A DNA stretch of 64,000 nt from Runella limosa DSM 17973 (GCF_000482465.1 NZ_AXVJ01000056.1:1-64000); one strand, 5' to 3'. Numbered from the stretch's first letter, positions 35,339-43,909 are shown. The notes: generated from the letters alone by a model not told the origin. A program made the numbers and translations.

Positions 35339-35958
35339 TTTCTTAGTCTTTTGGGTTTTCTGATTCCAGATAATTGACGTGGTGGATTAGACGGTTGCGT
35401 AGATTGGCGCTTTTTGTTTTGTCCCAGCTTCCATACCACAAGTCCCCCCACAAAAACCAATACGCCACCCACTAGGTACCACATCCAACTACTGCCCATT
35501 ACCCCGCCACCATTGGCCGTTAGGCTTGGGTTTGAGCCGTCTTTTGTGACCGCATCAATAAGGGCTTGTTTTTGAGCTTCTTTTTTTGCCGCCGCCGCAG
35601 CGGCTGCACTTGCTGCATCCGTCAACGCGTCTTCTTGAATCACGAAATCTCCATCTTCTAAGCGCATCCAAAACTCACTTGTGGCCTCTTTCGTTTGGGT
35701 TGTTGACGCGTATAAAAATGGCCCAGCGGCAGGGATGGCCAACAGCCAAGGATTCCGTTTTTGTACTTGAACAGTTACTGCAACTTTAATCCAGCTTCCT
35801 GCTGTAGAGCTTATATGCTCTCCCGTAGCAACTCCAATTACTTCGCCCGTATTAAAAAGCTCCTCAGAACGCGGGGACGTTTTCGAGGCATTAATGTACA
35901 ATTGGACATTGTCTTTTGCCGCAACTAAAACCGTTCCTTCTTGTGGATAACTAGCCAT
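35335..35958 (-). CDS. SH3-like, C-anchored membrane protein
   Basis: 207 residues: N-terminal ~65 residues are SH3-like (VQLYINASKTSPRSEELF, TGEVIGVATGEHISSTAGSW), an Ala-rich helix at ~115-135, TM at 158-178 (MWYLVGGVLVFVGGLVVWKL) and a basic tail (NKKRQSTQ...RKPKRLRK). The 'GEVIGV' strand pattern returns in 36727-37323 (GQELGV) and 46077-46796 (GTEVGV), suggesting paralogous domains. Confidence 0.65.
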   Translation of the reverse strand: MASYPQEGTVLVAAKDNVQLYINASKTSPRSEELFNTGEVIGVATGEHISSTAGSWIKVAVTVQVQKRNPWLLAIPAAGPFLYASTTQTKEATSEFWMRLEDGDFVIQEDALTDAASAAAAAAAKKEAQKQALIDAVTKDGSNPSLTANGGGVMGSSWMWYLVGGVLVFVGGLVVWKLGQNKKRQSTQPSNPPRQLSGIRKPKRLRK

Positions 35959-36727
35959 TGTTTTGTCTTCTGAATTTTACAATTTTCCAAATGAGTAACC
36001 CTAACGATACGACACCAAAGGCAATCAGGACGGCACGTTGAAAACGGGCTTGTTGGGCAGTGGTAAGGGTTTCTCCCGTAGCCAAACGCTTGATAACAAT
36101 CCCGTTCGACGTGTTGTACGCTTGATACCATTCGCCCAGGCGTTTGAATGAAATGTACCCGCCCGATGATAAGCTTAACGGGCGCTTAATGGCTCCTGTA
36201 AAGCTGTACTGTTTCCCTTCGGTGTAGGTTAGGTCGTAGAAAGCTGGTAGAAAGAAGTCCGATACCCTGACACCCTCTATTTCGTACCCGTCGTTTGTGG
36301 TTTGGCTAGGGTCGGCTATTTCTACCAGATATTCTACGTCATTGGTCGGGTCGTTGTCTCTTGGCTCGCCAAAGAACTCGTGCCCTGACATGATTTTATT
36401 CCCGTACGGGTTCACCAACATTTCCACAATTTCGTGGCTTAACGTCACCGTCCAGTTGGGTTGATAACGCAAGTACGTAATGGGCACACCCTTGGCATCA
36501 ACTGTATGATACCCGTACACGTCCACGTCCAATACTGGTTTAATGAGCGTTTTCCACTCACCCGCTGGTACCTGCGATTCGGTTTCATAGACCTTGATTG
36601 TCGCATCTACGCCCCAGTGCGGAGCTAGGTCGCGGCTCACCTGAATTTGGACGGCATTGGCCGCACGTTTCAGGGCATCAAAGCCTATCAGCGGGGTTTG
36701 GGAAACGATGGCAACAACGGGCTTCAT
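35951..36727 (-). CDS. Predicted zinc metallopeptidase with C-terminal membrane anchor
   Basis: 258 residues. The helix WTVTLSHEIVEMLVNPYGN contains His98-Glu99 and Glu102, a variant zincin site: HExxE rather than HExxH, with further acidic ligands possible in DVEYLVEIADP. Similar LSHEx(L/V)E proteins of unknown role occur in many bacteria. The C-terminal TM (AVLIAFGVVSLGLLIWKIV) and tail KFRRQNNG place it in the same anchored set as its neighbours. May trim particle proteins or host wall peptides; inferred. Confidence 0.6.
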   Translation of the reverse strand: MKPVVAIVSQTPLIGFDALKRAANAVQIQVSRDLAPHWGVDATIKVYETESQVPAGEWKTLIKPVLDVDVYGYHTVDAKGVPITYLRYQPNWTVTLSHEIVEMLVNPYGNKIMSGHEFFGEPRDNDPTNDVEYLVEIADPSQTTNDGYEIEGVRVSDFFLPAFYDLTYTEGKQYSFTGAIKRPLSLSSGGYISFKRLGEWYQAYNTSNGIVIKRLATGETLTTAQQARFQRAVLIAFGVVSLGLLIWKIVKFRRQNNG

Positions 36728-37323
36728 TATTGGTTTTTTTTGCGTTTTTTACGGAAATAGGAAATAGCCGCAATGGTCACACCCACAATAGCGACCCCTC
36801 CGACAATAAGATACAACGTGGTGTTGTCTTTCTTTGGCTCATCCAATTGCTTGCCGCCGTCAATTACTACCCCTCCTTGACTTGAGCTATCGGATTGGCT
36901 TCCGTCTTGGCTGTTACCTGTTGTTGATTTTACGCCCGTGATGATTCGGGCAACGGAGTCTAAGCCTGACAAGATTTTGTCAATTACGTTGCCCGTCTTT
37001 GCTCCTTTGGGGGTTGTATCTCCTGAAACAAGGCTTGTGTTTGCGGTCAATCCGTAGTTATAGCTTGGATTGGACTTGTACCCTACCGACGCAAGGGGCT
37101 GAATGGTCAATTGCTTGTCGATGCTCAGTGCCCGTCCGTAGGCGTCGGTGAAGTCAACAAACGTGTTGTTCCCGCTTGAGCGCCCAGCGTTGGTAACGAC
37201 GCCCAGTTCTTGCCCTGAGAAAAATGTCCTTGATGGGACGCCATTTTCTAGGGCAGACACAGTTGCTTGGGCAAAGAGTATGTCGCCTACTTGAAGTAGG
37301 GTTGTTGTTTTAGTGCCTAACAT
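36727..37323 (-). CDS. C-anchored membrane protein with SH3-like start
   Basis: 198 residues: LLQVGDILFAQATVSALENG, FFSGQELGVVTNAGRSSGNN and VDFTDAYGRALSIDKQ look like a small beta barrel; a Ser/Gln-rich linker follows (NSQDGSQSDSSSQGG), then TM LYLIVGGVAIVGVTIAAISYF and tail RKKRKKNQ. First gene after the tail spike in transcription order. Function unknown, probably particle surface or membrane. Confidence 0.65.
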   Translation of the reverse strand: MLGTKTTTLLQVGDILFAQATVSALENGVPSRTFFSGQELGVVTNAGRSSGNNTFVDFTDAYGRALSIDKQLTIQPLASVGYKSNPSYNYGLTANTSLVSGDTTPKGAKTGNVIDKILSGLDSVARIITGVKSTTGNSQDGSQSDSSSQGGVVIDGGKQLDEPKKDNTTLYLIVGGVAIVGVTIAAISYFRKKRKKNQ

Positions 37324-37338
37324 GGTGTGGAGTGATTT

Positions 37339-40300
37339 TTAGAAGAAGTTTTCTGTTTGAAACCCATTCGCATTGCCAGCGCTTATACTGGCCTTCGTCC
37401 CTGTACAAATTCGCATATTGTTTCGGTTGATTATATTGTAATCGTGCGAACCTGTTGCTACTTCAATTTGTATCCCATTTACACAACTTGAAAGGGCTTG
37501 GTTATTTAGAATTTGCAAATCTGTTGTTGCTGTACCTGAAAGGATTGTCGTATTTTTGATGCACCATCCTGAGATATTCTTAAACCTATTATCCATGATT
37601 TTTGCGTACTTCACGGCTTGGTTAATAGAAATCCCATCTGTTGTATTTGCGAAGTTGTTGTTCGCAATTTTTGCGAATGGTACTTGATTATCTGAATTTG
37701 CGTGATAAATCCCCGCAGTTGAATTGCCCAAGAAATTACATGACTCAATAGTCAAATGTCTAAGTGAGTTCCAAACAGCGTGTATTCCATGAGTCCCTCC
37801 ATTGAATGTACATTCGCTAACTAATATATCACTACAATAGGTATTAAATGCACTAAATTGGATACCATAATCAGGTGTTTGGAAATCACACTTGTTGAAT
37901 GTATGGAAACCGTAATCACTACTTTGAAACTCGGCTTTTTTTAAAAATTTGCATTTCTGGAAATTAACAGCTTTATTCTCAACACTCGCCAGCGTTACCT
38001 TATCTTTGAATAAACAGTTCTCAAATTTCCCCGATTGAATGCCGTTAAAGCTTACAGGGCTACTGAATACACAATTTTGCACAAGTAAATAACACTCGCC
38101 AATACCATAATAAAAATCCGTGGCTGTTAGATTTGGAGTTAAAAACTGGCAATCTTTAAGTACCGTACTTTTCCCAATTCTAGCTAATCCTAGTGCTAAG
38201 TCCTTTACCGTACTACTATCTACAGTAACATTAGTAAAACTATTAAAGTCGCCTGCTGCCATCGTAATCCCATAGTACGACTTCTTTATTTTTACGTTTT
38301 CAAATGTGTTGTAATAACACTCATTCCCATAAGCAATTCCTGCGGAAAGCCGATAGTTCGCCCCATACACTGTTATTGGGTTATAATACACTGTGTAGTT
38401 CCCAGCGTTCTCAACGCTAAAGTTTCTAACACTTACATAGCTACCTTCTTCAAGGTCAAGCCCAGACAAGGCGGCATTTCTACAATTACAGTCATCGAAA
38501 TGTACATTCTCACCATAACTTTCGGGGCGCTCACCTGCTACAGTAAAACAGTGCCTACCGACATTCTCTACACTACAGTTTTTTACATAAATGTTACGAG
38601 GGACTTTTAATGCCGTGGCTGAATAACCTGCGACATATATACCATCACCTGCTATCATTCCACCGCCTGCTATGTTGGTTATTTTGCAGTTTTCAATGTG
38701 AATGTTATCTACATGACCGTTTCGTTCTTCTACAACAATCCCAAATCCTCCATATCCATTGTCTGATGTAGGTGTAGAAGGGTGCGTTACACCACATTTG
38801 TTTATGTATAATCCTTCTATCCGCACGTCAGTCGCATTACTTACATACACCCCGTACGCCCATTTAAAACCCGCTGTAATCGCAGTTGTTTGCCCTCCTC
38901 CATCAATTTGCAAATCTCGAATTGTAATATTTTTTAGGGATTGCCCCGAATTATACACATAAAATACTTTTAAGTTGTCGGCATTAACTTTCAATATGCT
39001 CTCAGTGCCATTACCAAAAATCATGCGATTTGAGGGCGGCACCAAATTGCCAGCAATTAAATACGTACCTTTTCCAATATACGTATTGCCTAAATTAAGA
39101 CAAGCTTGAATGGCGGCATCATCGTTGACGGCATCGTTGGGCATTCCCCCGAACCATTCTGGTTTAAATGGCCCTGTTACAATTCTTTTAAACCTTGCTC
39201 CCGATGCAGTAACTAAGACCGTACCTGTATTGTCTGTACTCGAAACATCTGTAGCATCGTAATACCATTCGCCTTCTTTTCCAACATCTGTAATAAATAC
39301 TCTAGGTTTTGCTGTGACATCCCCTGCAACAAACGCACGCACCTGAGCGACCGAATGATAGCTGTATTTGCCATTCAGAGCCGTTTGCACAGCGGTACTG
39401 ATAGGTTTATTGGCGTCACTCGTATTATCCACATTGGAAAGGCCGACGGCGGTTTTGTCTAAGGTTTGCCACGTTTTGTCGCCACGTCTATACTGAGCCG
39501 TTGTTCCTGCTGTAATTGTTGGTTCTTTCCCATTTAAAGCGGTCTGTGTAGCGGTACTAATTGGCTTATTTAAGTCGCTGGTATTATCAACATTACCAAG
39601 CCCCACGGCGGTTTTGTCAAGTGTATTCCACGTTTTATCTCCGCGCCAGAACTGAGCCGTTGTTCCTGCTGTAATTGTGGACTCTTTGGCGTTTAAAGCA
39701 TTTTGTAGGTCAGTTTGGGTACTGAGTGTCCCCGAAATGCCGCCCCATGTCGGACTCCCACCCGTGGCATCCGCCGACGGTGTCCATGTAGTACCGTTCC
39801 ATTTTAGCACTTGACCCGTTGCCGCGCCTGCTTGTGTTATGTCAGAAGGTGGATGATTATGTGTTGCGTTTGCTTTACCTGAAAGTGCAGAACTTACGGC
39901 AGTACTGATAGGCTTGTTGGCATCACTGGTATTATCAACGTTGCCAAGTCCCACGGCGGTTTTGTCGAGCGCAGTCCACGTTTTATCTCCGCGCCAGTAC
40001 TGAGCTGTCGTTCCTGCTGTAATTATTGGCTCTTTGCCATTTAAAGCGGTCTGTGTAGCGGCACTGATTGGCTTATTTAAGTCGGTGGTATTGTCAACGT
40101 TGCCAAGCCCCACCGCAGTTTTGTCGAGCGCAGTCCACGTTTTGTCTCCGCGCCAGTACTGAGCCGTTGTTCCTGCTGTAATTGTCGGCTCTTTGGCGTT
40201 TAAAGCATTTTGTAGGTCAGTTTGTGTACTAAGTGTACCCGAAATGCCGCCCCACGCAGGACTCCCACCCGTGGCATCTGCTGACGGCACCCAAGCAGTC

Positions 40301-40572
40301 CCATTCCATTTTAGCACTTGCCCTGTGGCCGCGCCTCCTTGTGCTAGGGTTGACAACCCTAGCTGACCTGCTCCGATGTTGGCCGCGCCTGAGTAATCCA
40401 ATATTTTTCGCAAAGCAAGCTGTAACCTTGCGGCTGTGATAAGTTTGGCATTATTGGTAGGCAATAAGCTATCTACCAAGGTTTCGGTTCGCGCTCTTGT
40501 AACAACTTGTTGGCCAATTGCGCAGCTACTTAGCAGTAGCAATAAGGCAAATAATCTAAGGTGTAGTTTCAT
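37339..40572 (-). CDS. Tail-spike/fibre-like protein with beta-helix and lipoprotein-type leader
   Basis: 1077 residues. The start KLHLRLFALLLLLSSC has a lipobox (L14-S15-S16-C17), strange for a phage fibre. Residues ~81-400 are two ~169-residue copies of a fibre repeat (AATGQVLKWNGT..., LDKTAVGLGNVDNT, ISTATQTALNGK), a pattern well known from phage tail fibres. From ~470 a pectate-lyase-like right-handed beta-helix (NDAVNDDAAIQACLNLGNTY, GNGTESILKV) runs to the end with many parallel N/C-rich rungs. The protein likely binds, and perhaps cuts, a host surface glycan as a trimer. It sits among membrane-anchored genes, with no tail tube or baseplate genes nearby. Confidence 0.85.
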   Translation of the reverse strand: MKLHLRLFALLLLLSSCAIGQQVVTRARTETLVDSLLPTNNAKLITAARLQLALRKILDYSGAANIGAGQLGLSTLAQGGAATGQVLKWNGTAWVPSADATGGSPAWGGISGTLSTQTDLQNALNAKEPTITAGTTAQYWRGDKTWTALDKTAVGLGNVDNTTDLNKPISAATQTALNGKEPIITAGTTAQYWRGDKTWTALDKTAVGLGNVDNTSDANKPISTAVSSALSGKANATHNHPPSDITQAGAATGQVLKWNGTTWTPSADATGGSPTWGGISGTLSTQTDLQNALNAKESTITAGTTAQFWRGDKTWNTLDKTAVGLGNVDNTSDLNKPISTATQTALNGKEPTITAGTTAQYRRGDKTWQTLDKTAVGLSNVDNTSDANKPISTAVQTALNGKYSYHSVAQVRAFVAGDVTAKPRVFITDVGKEGEWYYDATDVSSTDNTGTVLVTASGARFKRIVTGPFKPEWFGGMPNDAVNDDAAIQACLNLGNTYIGKGTYLIAGNLVPPSNRMIFGNGTESILKVNADNLKVFYVYNSGQSLKNITIRDLQIDGGGQTTAITAGFKWAYGVYVSNATDVRIEGLYINKCGVTHPSTPTSDNGYGGFGIVVEERNGHVDNIHIENCKITNIAGGGMIAGDGIYVAGYSATALKVPRNIYVKNCSVENVGRHCFTVAGERPESYGENVHFDDCNCRNAALSGLDLEEGSYVSVRNFSVENAGNYTVYYNPITVYGANYRLSAGIAYGNECYYNTFENVKIKKSYYGITMAAGDFNSFTNVTVDSSTVKDLALGLARIGKSTVLKDCQFLTPNLTATDFYYGIGECYLLVQNCVFSSPVSFNGIQSGKFENCLFKDKVTLASVENKAVNFQKCKFLKKAEFQSSDYGFHTFNKCDFQTPDYGIQFSAFNTYCSDILVSECTFNGGTHGIHAVWNSLRHLTIESCNFLGNSTAGIYHANSDNQVPFAKIANNNFANTTDGISINQAVKYAKIMDNRFKNISGWCIKNTTILSGTATTDLQILNNQALSSCVNGIQIEVATGSHDYNIINRNNMRICTGTKASISAGNANGFQTENFF

Positions 40573-40577
40573 GGCTA

Positions 40578-40814
40578 TTAATTAAATTCTAAATCATTGA
40601 AGTCGCTGGAGAATGAACCAGTTACAGGCGGAATATACGTACTACCCGAACTGCTGTAACTTACTACGGGTTCTATTGGCAAAGCTGCCGTGACAATGGG
40701 AGTTGCTTTCTTTGACCGTCTTATCCACCACCATATTAGTGCGAACAACAACAATAATAATAGCAGAACCCATATCAAACCGTTGCGGTCTTTTTCCTTT
40801 TTATCGGCTTTCAT
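40578..40814 (-). CDS. Small N-anchored membrane protein
   Basis: 78 residues: charged start KADKKEKDRN, TM at ~12-30 (GLIWVLLLLLLLFALIWWWI), basic RRSKK, and a short extra part with the YSSSGSTYIPPVTGS linker seen in related forms in neighbouring proteins; ends in SDFNDLEFN. Located just upstream of the spike gene, so it may anchor or connect the spike. Function not known. Confidence 0.65.
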   Translation of the reverse strand: MKADKKEKDRNGLIWVLLLLLLLFALIWWWIRRSKKATPIVTAALPIEPVVSYSSSGSTYIPPVTGSFSSDFNDLEFN

Positions 40815-40820
40815 GGTGCG

Positions 40821-41555
40821 TTAAATTTGTGTAACAAAGAGCGTTGTTTTATTGAGCATTGTAACTGCCGTTCCTCCTATTTCACTAGCAAACTGCACTT
40901 TAAACGTCCCAGTGGTTGTGCTTTCGTAAATTAGAGTAGCCTGCCAACAATGCGGAGCATTTACAGGGCTTACCCCTGTGCTTACAAGATTGGCCCCTAC
41001 TATGCCTCCAGAAGCACTTATGTCATAAATCGTCCCCGTTAGCCCACTTGCTATCATACTTCTATTAATTGGAATAGACACGGTGCCTATTATTTTGCCT
41101 GTACCATTGGTCAGGAATGCGACAATTAATCCTGTTGTAGCTACCGCAGATTGAAACTCACCAAGAATCTCTATTTTATACCTTTTATTGGCAATTGCGT
41201 TAAATACAAACCCATCAATATCTGTACGAGTTTGAAGGGTAGTGCTTTGGTCGTTTTGTAATTTTATTGCAATTGATTTAGGGCACATTTTCTGCCAGCG
41301 CCCAACGGTTATTGAGTTTTGCTTAATTATTCCCCCAATTAGGGTATCTTCTTCTTCTGTACTACTACCATTCCAATTAAACAAGCAACCTTGGCTTTTC
41401 ACAAAGACCTTATCTGTACTTCGTGGCACTAACGTCTCATTTTGTAGCGCGGATACCGTAGAATAATCTTGAATAGTCCATCTGACTTGGGCTTCTGTGT
41501 TAAGCACATAACTTAGCGCAAGTACCAGTATTGATATGATTTTGCTTATTTTCAT
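40821..41555 (-). CDS. Secreted fibre-head-like protein
   Basis: 244 residues from MKISKIISILVLALSYVLNTEAQ at 41555 (signal peptide). The first ~80 residues (IQDYSTVSALQNETLVPRST, VFVKSQGCLFNWNGSSTEEE, ITVGRWQKM) follow the same plan as the two next genes: a strand with L.NE.L.P, an aromatic FxW, and a GRW end. This plan occurs at the N-termini of phage fibre modules. The rest (FNAIANKRYKIEILGEFQSA...TMLNKTTLFVTQI) is beta-sandwich-like, possibly a trimeric tip domain. Confidence 0.65.
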   Translation of the reverse strand: MKISKIISILVLALSYVLNTEAQVRWTIQDYSTVSALQNETLVPRSTDKVFVKSQGCLFNWNGSSTEEEDTLIGGIIKQNSITVGRWQKMCPKSIAIKLQNDQSTTLQTRTDIDGFVFNAIANKRYKIEILGEFQSAVATTGLIVAFLTNGTGKIIGTVSIPINRSMIASGLTGTIYDISASGGIVGANLVSTGVSPVNAPHCWQATLIYESTTTGTFKVQFASEIGGTAVTMLNKTTLFVTQI

Positions 41556-41559
41556 TTTT

Positions 41560-42072
41560 TTAAGTGTTAAAGTCAATACCGAAATCGGTACTAAACTCAC
41601 CTCTAATTACTTCGATGACTGCTACATTAATTGTAAGCGCGTTAATAGTAACACCAGCGTTGTTTCTTAAAACAATCCTAACAATTCCGTCTGCAATTAC
41701 TTCCTTTGAAGTGATTAATAGTCCATTGGGTAGTGTATTGGCATTGGTAATAGCAACAATGTTTCCTGAACTAATTAGAACGCCTTCTACGCTTAGGTCT
41801 AATACGAAGACATTGCCATCATCCAGCTTTGCTACATAAGATACCCCGTAGTATTTACCTTCTACTGTTGTGGCTTGCCATCTACCTAATAGAGATACTG
41901 AGAGTTGTTCAATTAAGTAGATATTGTCCGCAATGAGCTGATTCCCTGCAACCCAATGAAACTCCCTATTGAGCGCTTCAACATAGACAAAGTCGTTATT
42001 TGTAGGCGCTAATATCTCATTGATTAGCTCTTCTGCTGTAGAATATCGCCCTTTCTCATGTCTGATTACCAC
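41560..42072 (-). CDS. Fibre-head paralogue A
   Basis: 170 residues without signal or TM. IRHEKGRYSTAEELINEILA, PTNNDFVYVEALNREFHWVA and LLGRWQATTV match, with gaps, the same positions in the gene at 42140-42610 (IRHEKQQYATPLALTNEVLA; PTNNDTVYIESLKRTFDWIE; ANGRWIASTV). The C-terminal halves also align (LPNGLLITSKEVIADGIVRI against FPSNLFVVSKEVVADDTIRV), so the two are tandem duplicates. Likely an assembly adapter or spike component; inferred. Confidence 0.65.
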   Translation of the reverse strand: MVIRHEKGRYSTAEELINEILAPTNNDFVYVEALNREFHWVAGNQLIADNIYLIEQLSVSLLGRWQATTVEGKYYGVSYVAKLDDGNVFVLDLSVEGVLISSGNIVAITNANTLPNGLLITSKEVIADGIVRIVLRNNAGVTINALTINVAVIEVIRGEFSTDFGIDFNT

Positions 42073-42090
42073 GTCTAATGAAGGTTAAAC

Positions 42091-42118
42091 GAGATAGGGG
42101 TAAATTTGCCCCTATCTC
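42091..42118. terminator. 10-bp perfect hairpin between the two fibre-head paralogues
   Basis: GAGATAGGGG (42091-42100) with CCCCTATCTC (42109-42118). T's follow on the plus strand rather than on the coding strand, so it may attenuate or stabilise the transcript between the two copies. Confidence 0.55.
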
Positions 42119-42139
42119 ATTTTTGTGACCAGTTACGCT

Positions 42140-42610
42140 TTAAAACTCAAGAACAGTGATGTTCACGGCAAATGAAGCCACTGAACCGCCTGATTGGTTT
42201 TCGACTACAACGCGGATTGTATCGTCTGCAACAACCTCTTTTGAAACTACGAACAAATTCGAGGGGAAAGTGGCGAAGTTGCTAACGACAATAAGGTTTG
42301 CTTTAGACGGGGTTACGTCCGCAATGGTAATATCAACAACTGAACTTTGACCATTGTCTAGCGCGTCGGTATTACCTGTTCCTGTATAAACAGAAGCAAC
42401 AGTTGACGCAATCCAACGTCCATTTGCCGCCTCAGAAGTCTGGCTAATAACGTAATTGTTGTCAGCCGTGGCTGTGCTACCTTCAATCCAATCGAACGTG
42501 CGTTTCAACGATTCAATATACACCGTATCATTGTTGGTCGGTGCAAGCACTTCATTTGTCAGTGCAAGTGGAGTCGCATACTGCTGCTTCTCGTGTCTGA
42601 TTACTCCCAT
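42140..42610 (-). CDS. Fibre-head paralogue B
   Basis: 156 residues, second copy of the pair described at 41560-42072. Near-identical landmarks: GVIRHEKQQYATPLALTNEV, PTNNDTVYIESLKRTFDWIE, GRWIASTVASVYTG and a C-terminal strand pair ending SFAVNITVLEF. No TM. Probably soluble and particle-associated. Confidence 0.65.
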   Translation of the reverse strand: MGVIRHEKQQYATPLALTNEVLAPTNNDTVYIESLKRTFDWIEGSTATADNNYVISQTSEAANGRWIASTVASVYTGTGNTDALDNGQSSVVDITIADVTPSKANLIVVSNFATFPSNLFVVSKEVVADDTIRVVVENQSGGSVASFAVNITVLEF

Positions 42611-42638
42611 TGTTTGATTTGTTAAAATTTAAAAAGAA

Positions 42639-43094
42639 TTAATTAAGTTTCAATGCTGATATAGTCAATTCGGGCAACTCTAAGGCTTCCCCAGTTTCGT
42701 TTACAATAACTATCCGAATCAAATTCTGCGCTACTGGATTCAGTTGGATTGATACGCCATTATAGCTATCCCAAGGGGGCGCAATCACTCTGATGTCGTA
42801 ATGTTTGCCAAACACTATGCCCTCTAAATCAATATCTTCAATAAGCGTTTGCCCATTCTGAAGTATTGGAGGCTTATATTGTACGAGATAAGCGCTCATT
42901 GTGGGAAAGACTGGCGAGACTGGATAACCCGAAGCACTACTACTGGTAGGCGTGACCGTCAGAACCTCTACGGCATTGGCCGTAATAGAGGGGGAGTTGC
43001 GTTGGCGCAAATAACGTAGCAGAATCAGTACGATAATTATCACCAAAGCTCCAACCCCACTTGCGGTTATTATCCTTGTCTCTTTTGCTTTCAC
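42639..43094 (-). CDS. N-anchored membrane protein
   Basis: 151 residues: TM ~10-28 (TASGVGALVIIIVLILLRYL), RQRN, then VTPTSSSASGYPVSPVFP linker and a ~100-residue beta-rich domain (LVQYKPPILQNGQTLIEDID, NLIRIVIVNETGEALELPEL). Start and stop overlap with neighbours by single bases (TAATG). Same architecture as 32017-32937 and 43094-43909; function unknown. Confidence 0.65.
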   Translation of the reverse strand: MKAKETRIITASGVGALVIIIVLILLRYLRQRNSPSITANAVEVLTVTPTSSSASGYPVSPVFPTMSAYLVQYKPPILQNGQTLIEDIDLEGIVFGKHYDIRVIAPPWDSYNGVSIQLNPVAQNLIRIVIVNETGEALELPELTISALKLN

Positions 43095-43909
43095 TACGCA
43101 AGAATTAAATGGTTGCTGTTAAAAACCACCACTTTAGAACGGGTGATTGCTCCACAGGTCAATTCTACTTGATATGTCCCAGGTACCGTAATGCGGCTGT
43201 TCACTGGTGCCAACTGATTGTTTGGCGTAAAGTCAATAGAAGCATACTGAGCGGTATCAAGGGATGCAGGATTACCAAAGTCGTACACAAGATTGCCATT
43301 GCTGTCTTTGATACGAACCGTGTAATTAAGTGCGCCTGCTGGACGGTTTTGCTCCGTCGGTGTAATTCTCCAACGTTGCGGCGACCAACTCGACTCGGCT
43401 ACATCAATTGACATCATGTTGTAAGCGTTTGACGCAGGCACTACAACCGTTGCGGTCGATGATGCCACGGCGTCGCCAACATTGTTATAAGCAACCACTT
43501 GGTAATCATAAGTTACTCCTGCACTTACGGTTGTATCAGTGTAACTTAGGCCACTGGATGCAACCGTGGCGAGTACTGAATACGCATTGCTCCCCGTTCG
43601 GCGTAAGATTCGATAGCCTGTCTGAGCCGTGCCGCCCACGGGTGCAAGCCAACCAATAACGACTTGGTTGTTTGAGAAGTTGGCCGTTACATTGGTCACT
43701 GAGTTAGGGGCATTACCTGTACCGTTCCCCGTTGGCCCCACTGGCGTAGGAGTATAGCTACTTCCTGTTACAGTAGCGATAATCCCTGTGTTCGCCGAAG
43801 AACCCGCATTGGGTGCATTTAGAGCGAAGTATTTGTTTTTCCACAGGTAGTAGAACAAGAAGAACAATGCTCCTACAAAAATCCCTGTTATGAGTCGTGA
43901 TGTTTTCAT
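43094..43909 (-). CDS. N-anchored fibronectin type III protein
   Basis: 271 residues: TM ~7-24 (ITGIFVGALFFLFYYLW), KNK, a linker with ATVTGSSYTPTPVGPTGNG, then one FN3 domain at ~67-160 (APNSVTNVTANFSNNQVVIG, GYRILRRTGSNAYSVLATVA, SYTDTTVSAGVTYDYQVVAY). The last ~110 residues are another beta domain. FN3 domains are common in particle surface proteins that contact cells. Starts on the last base of the SLT gene's stop. Confidence 0.75.
   Translation of the reverse strand: MKTSRLITGIFVGALFFLFYYLWKNKYFALNAPNAGSSANTGIIATVTGSSYTPTPVGPTGNGTGNAPNSVTNVTANFSNNQVVIGWLAPVGGTAQTGYRILRRTGSNAYSVLATVASSGLSYTDTTVSAGVTYDYQVVAYNNVGDAVASSTATVVVPASNAYNMMSIDVAESSWSPQRWRITPTEQNRPAGALNYTVRIKDSNGNLVYDFGNPASLDTAQYASIDFTPNNQLAPVNSRITVPGTYQVELTCGAITRSKVVVFNSNHLILA

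Noticed and set aside
37339-40572. Diversity-generating retroelement acting on the spike gene
   Set aside because: Repeats inside the fibre region suggested a template/variable pair, but no reverse transcriptase is seen in the window and the copies differ at scattered sites without an adenine bias that I could recognise.
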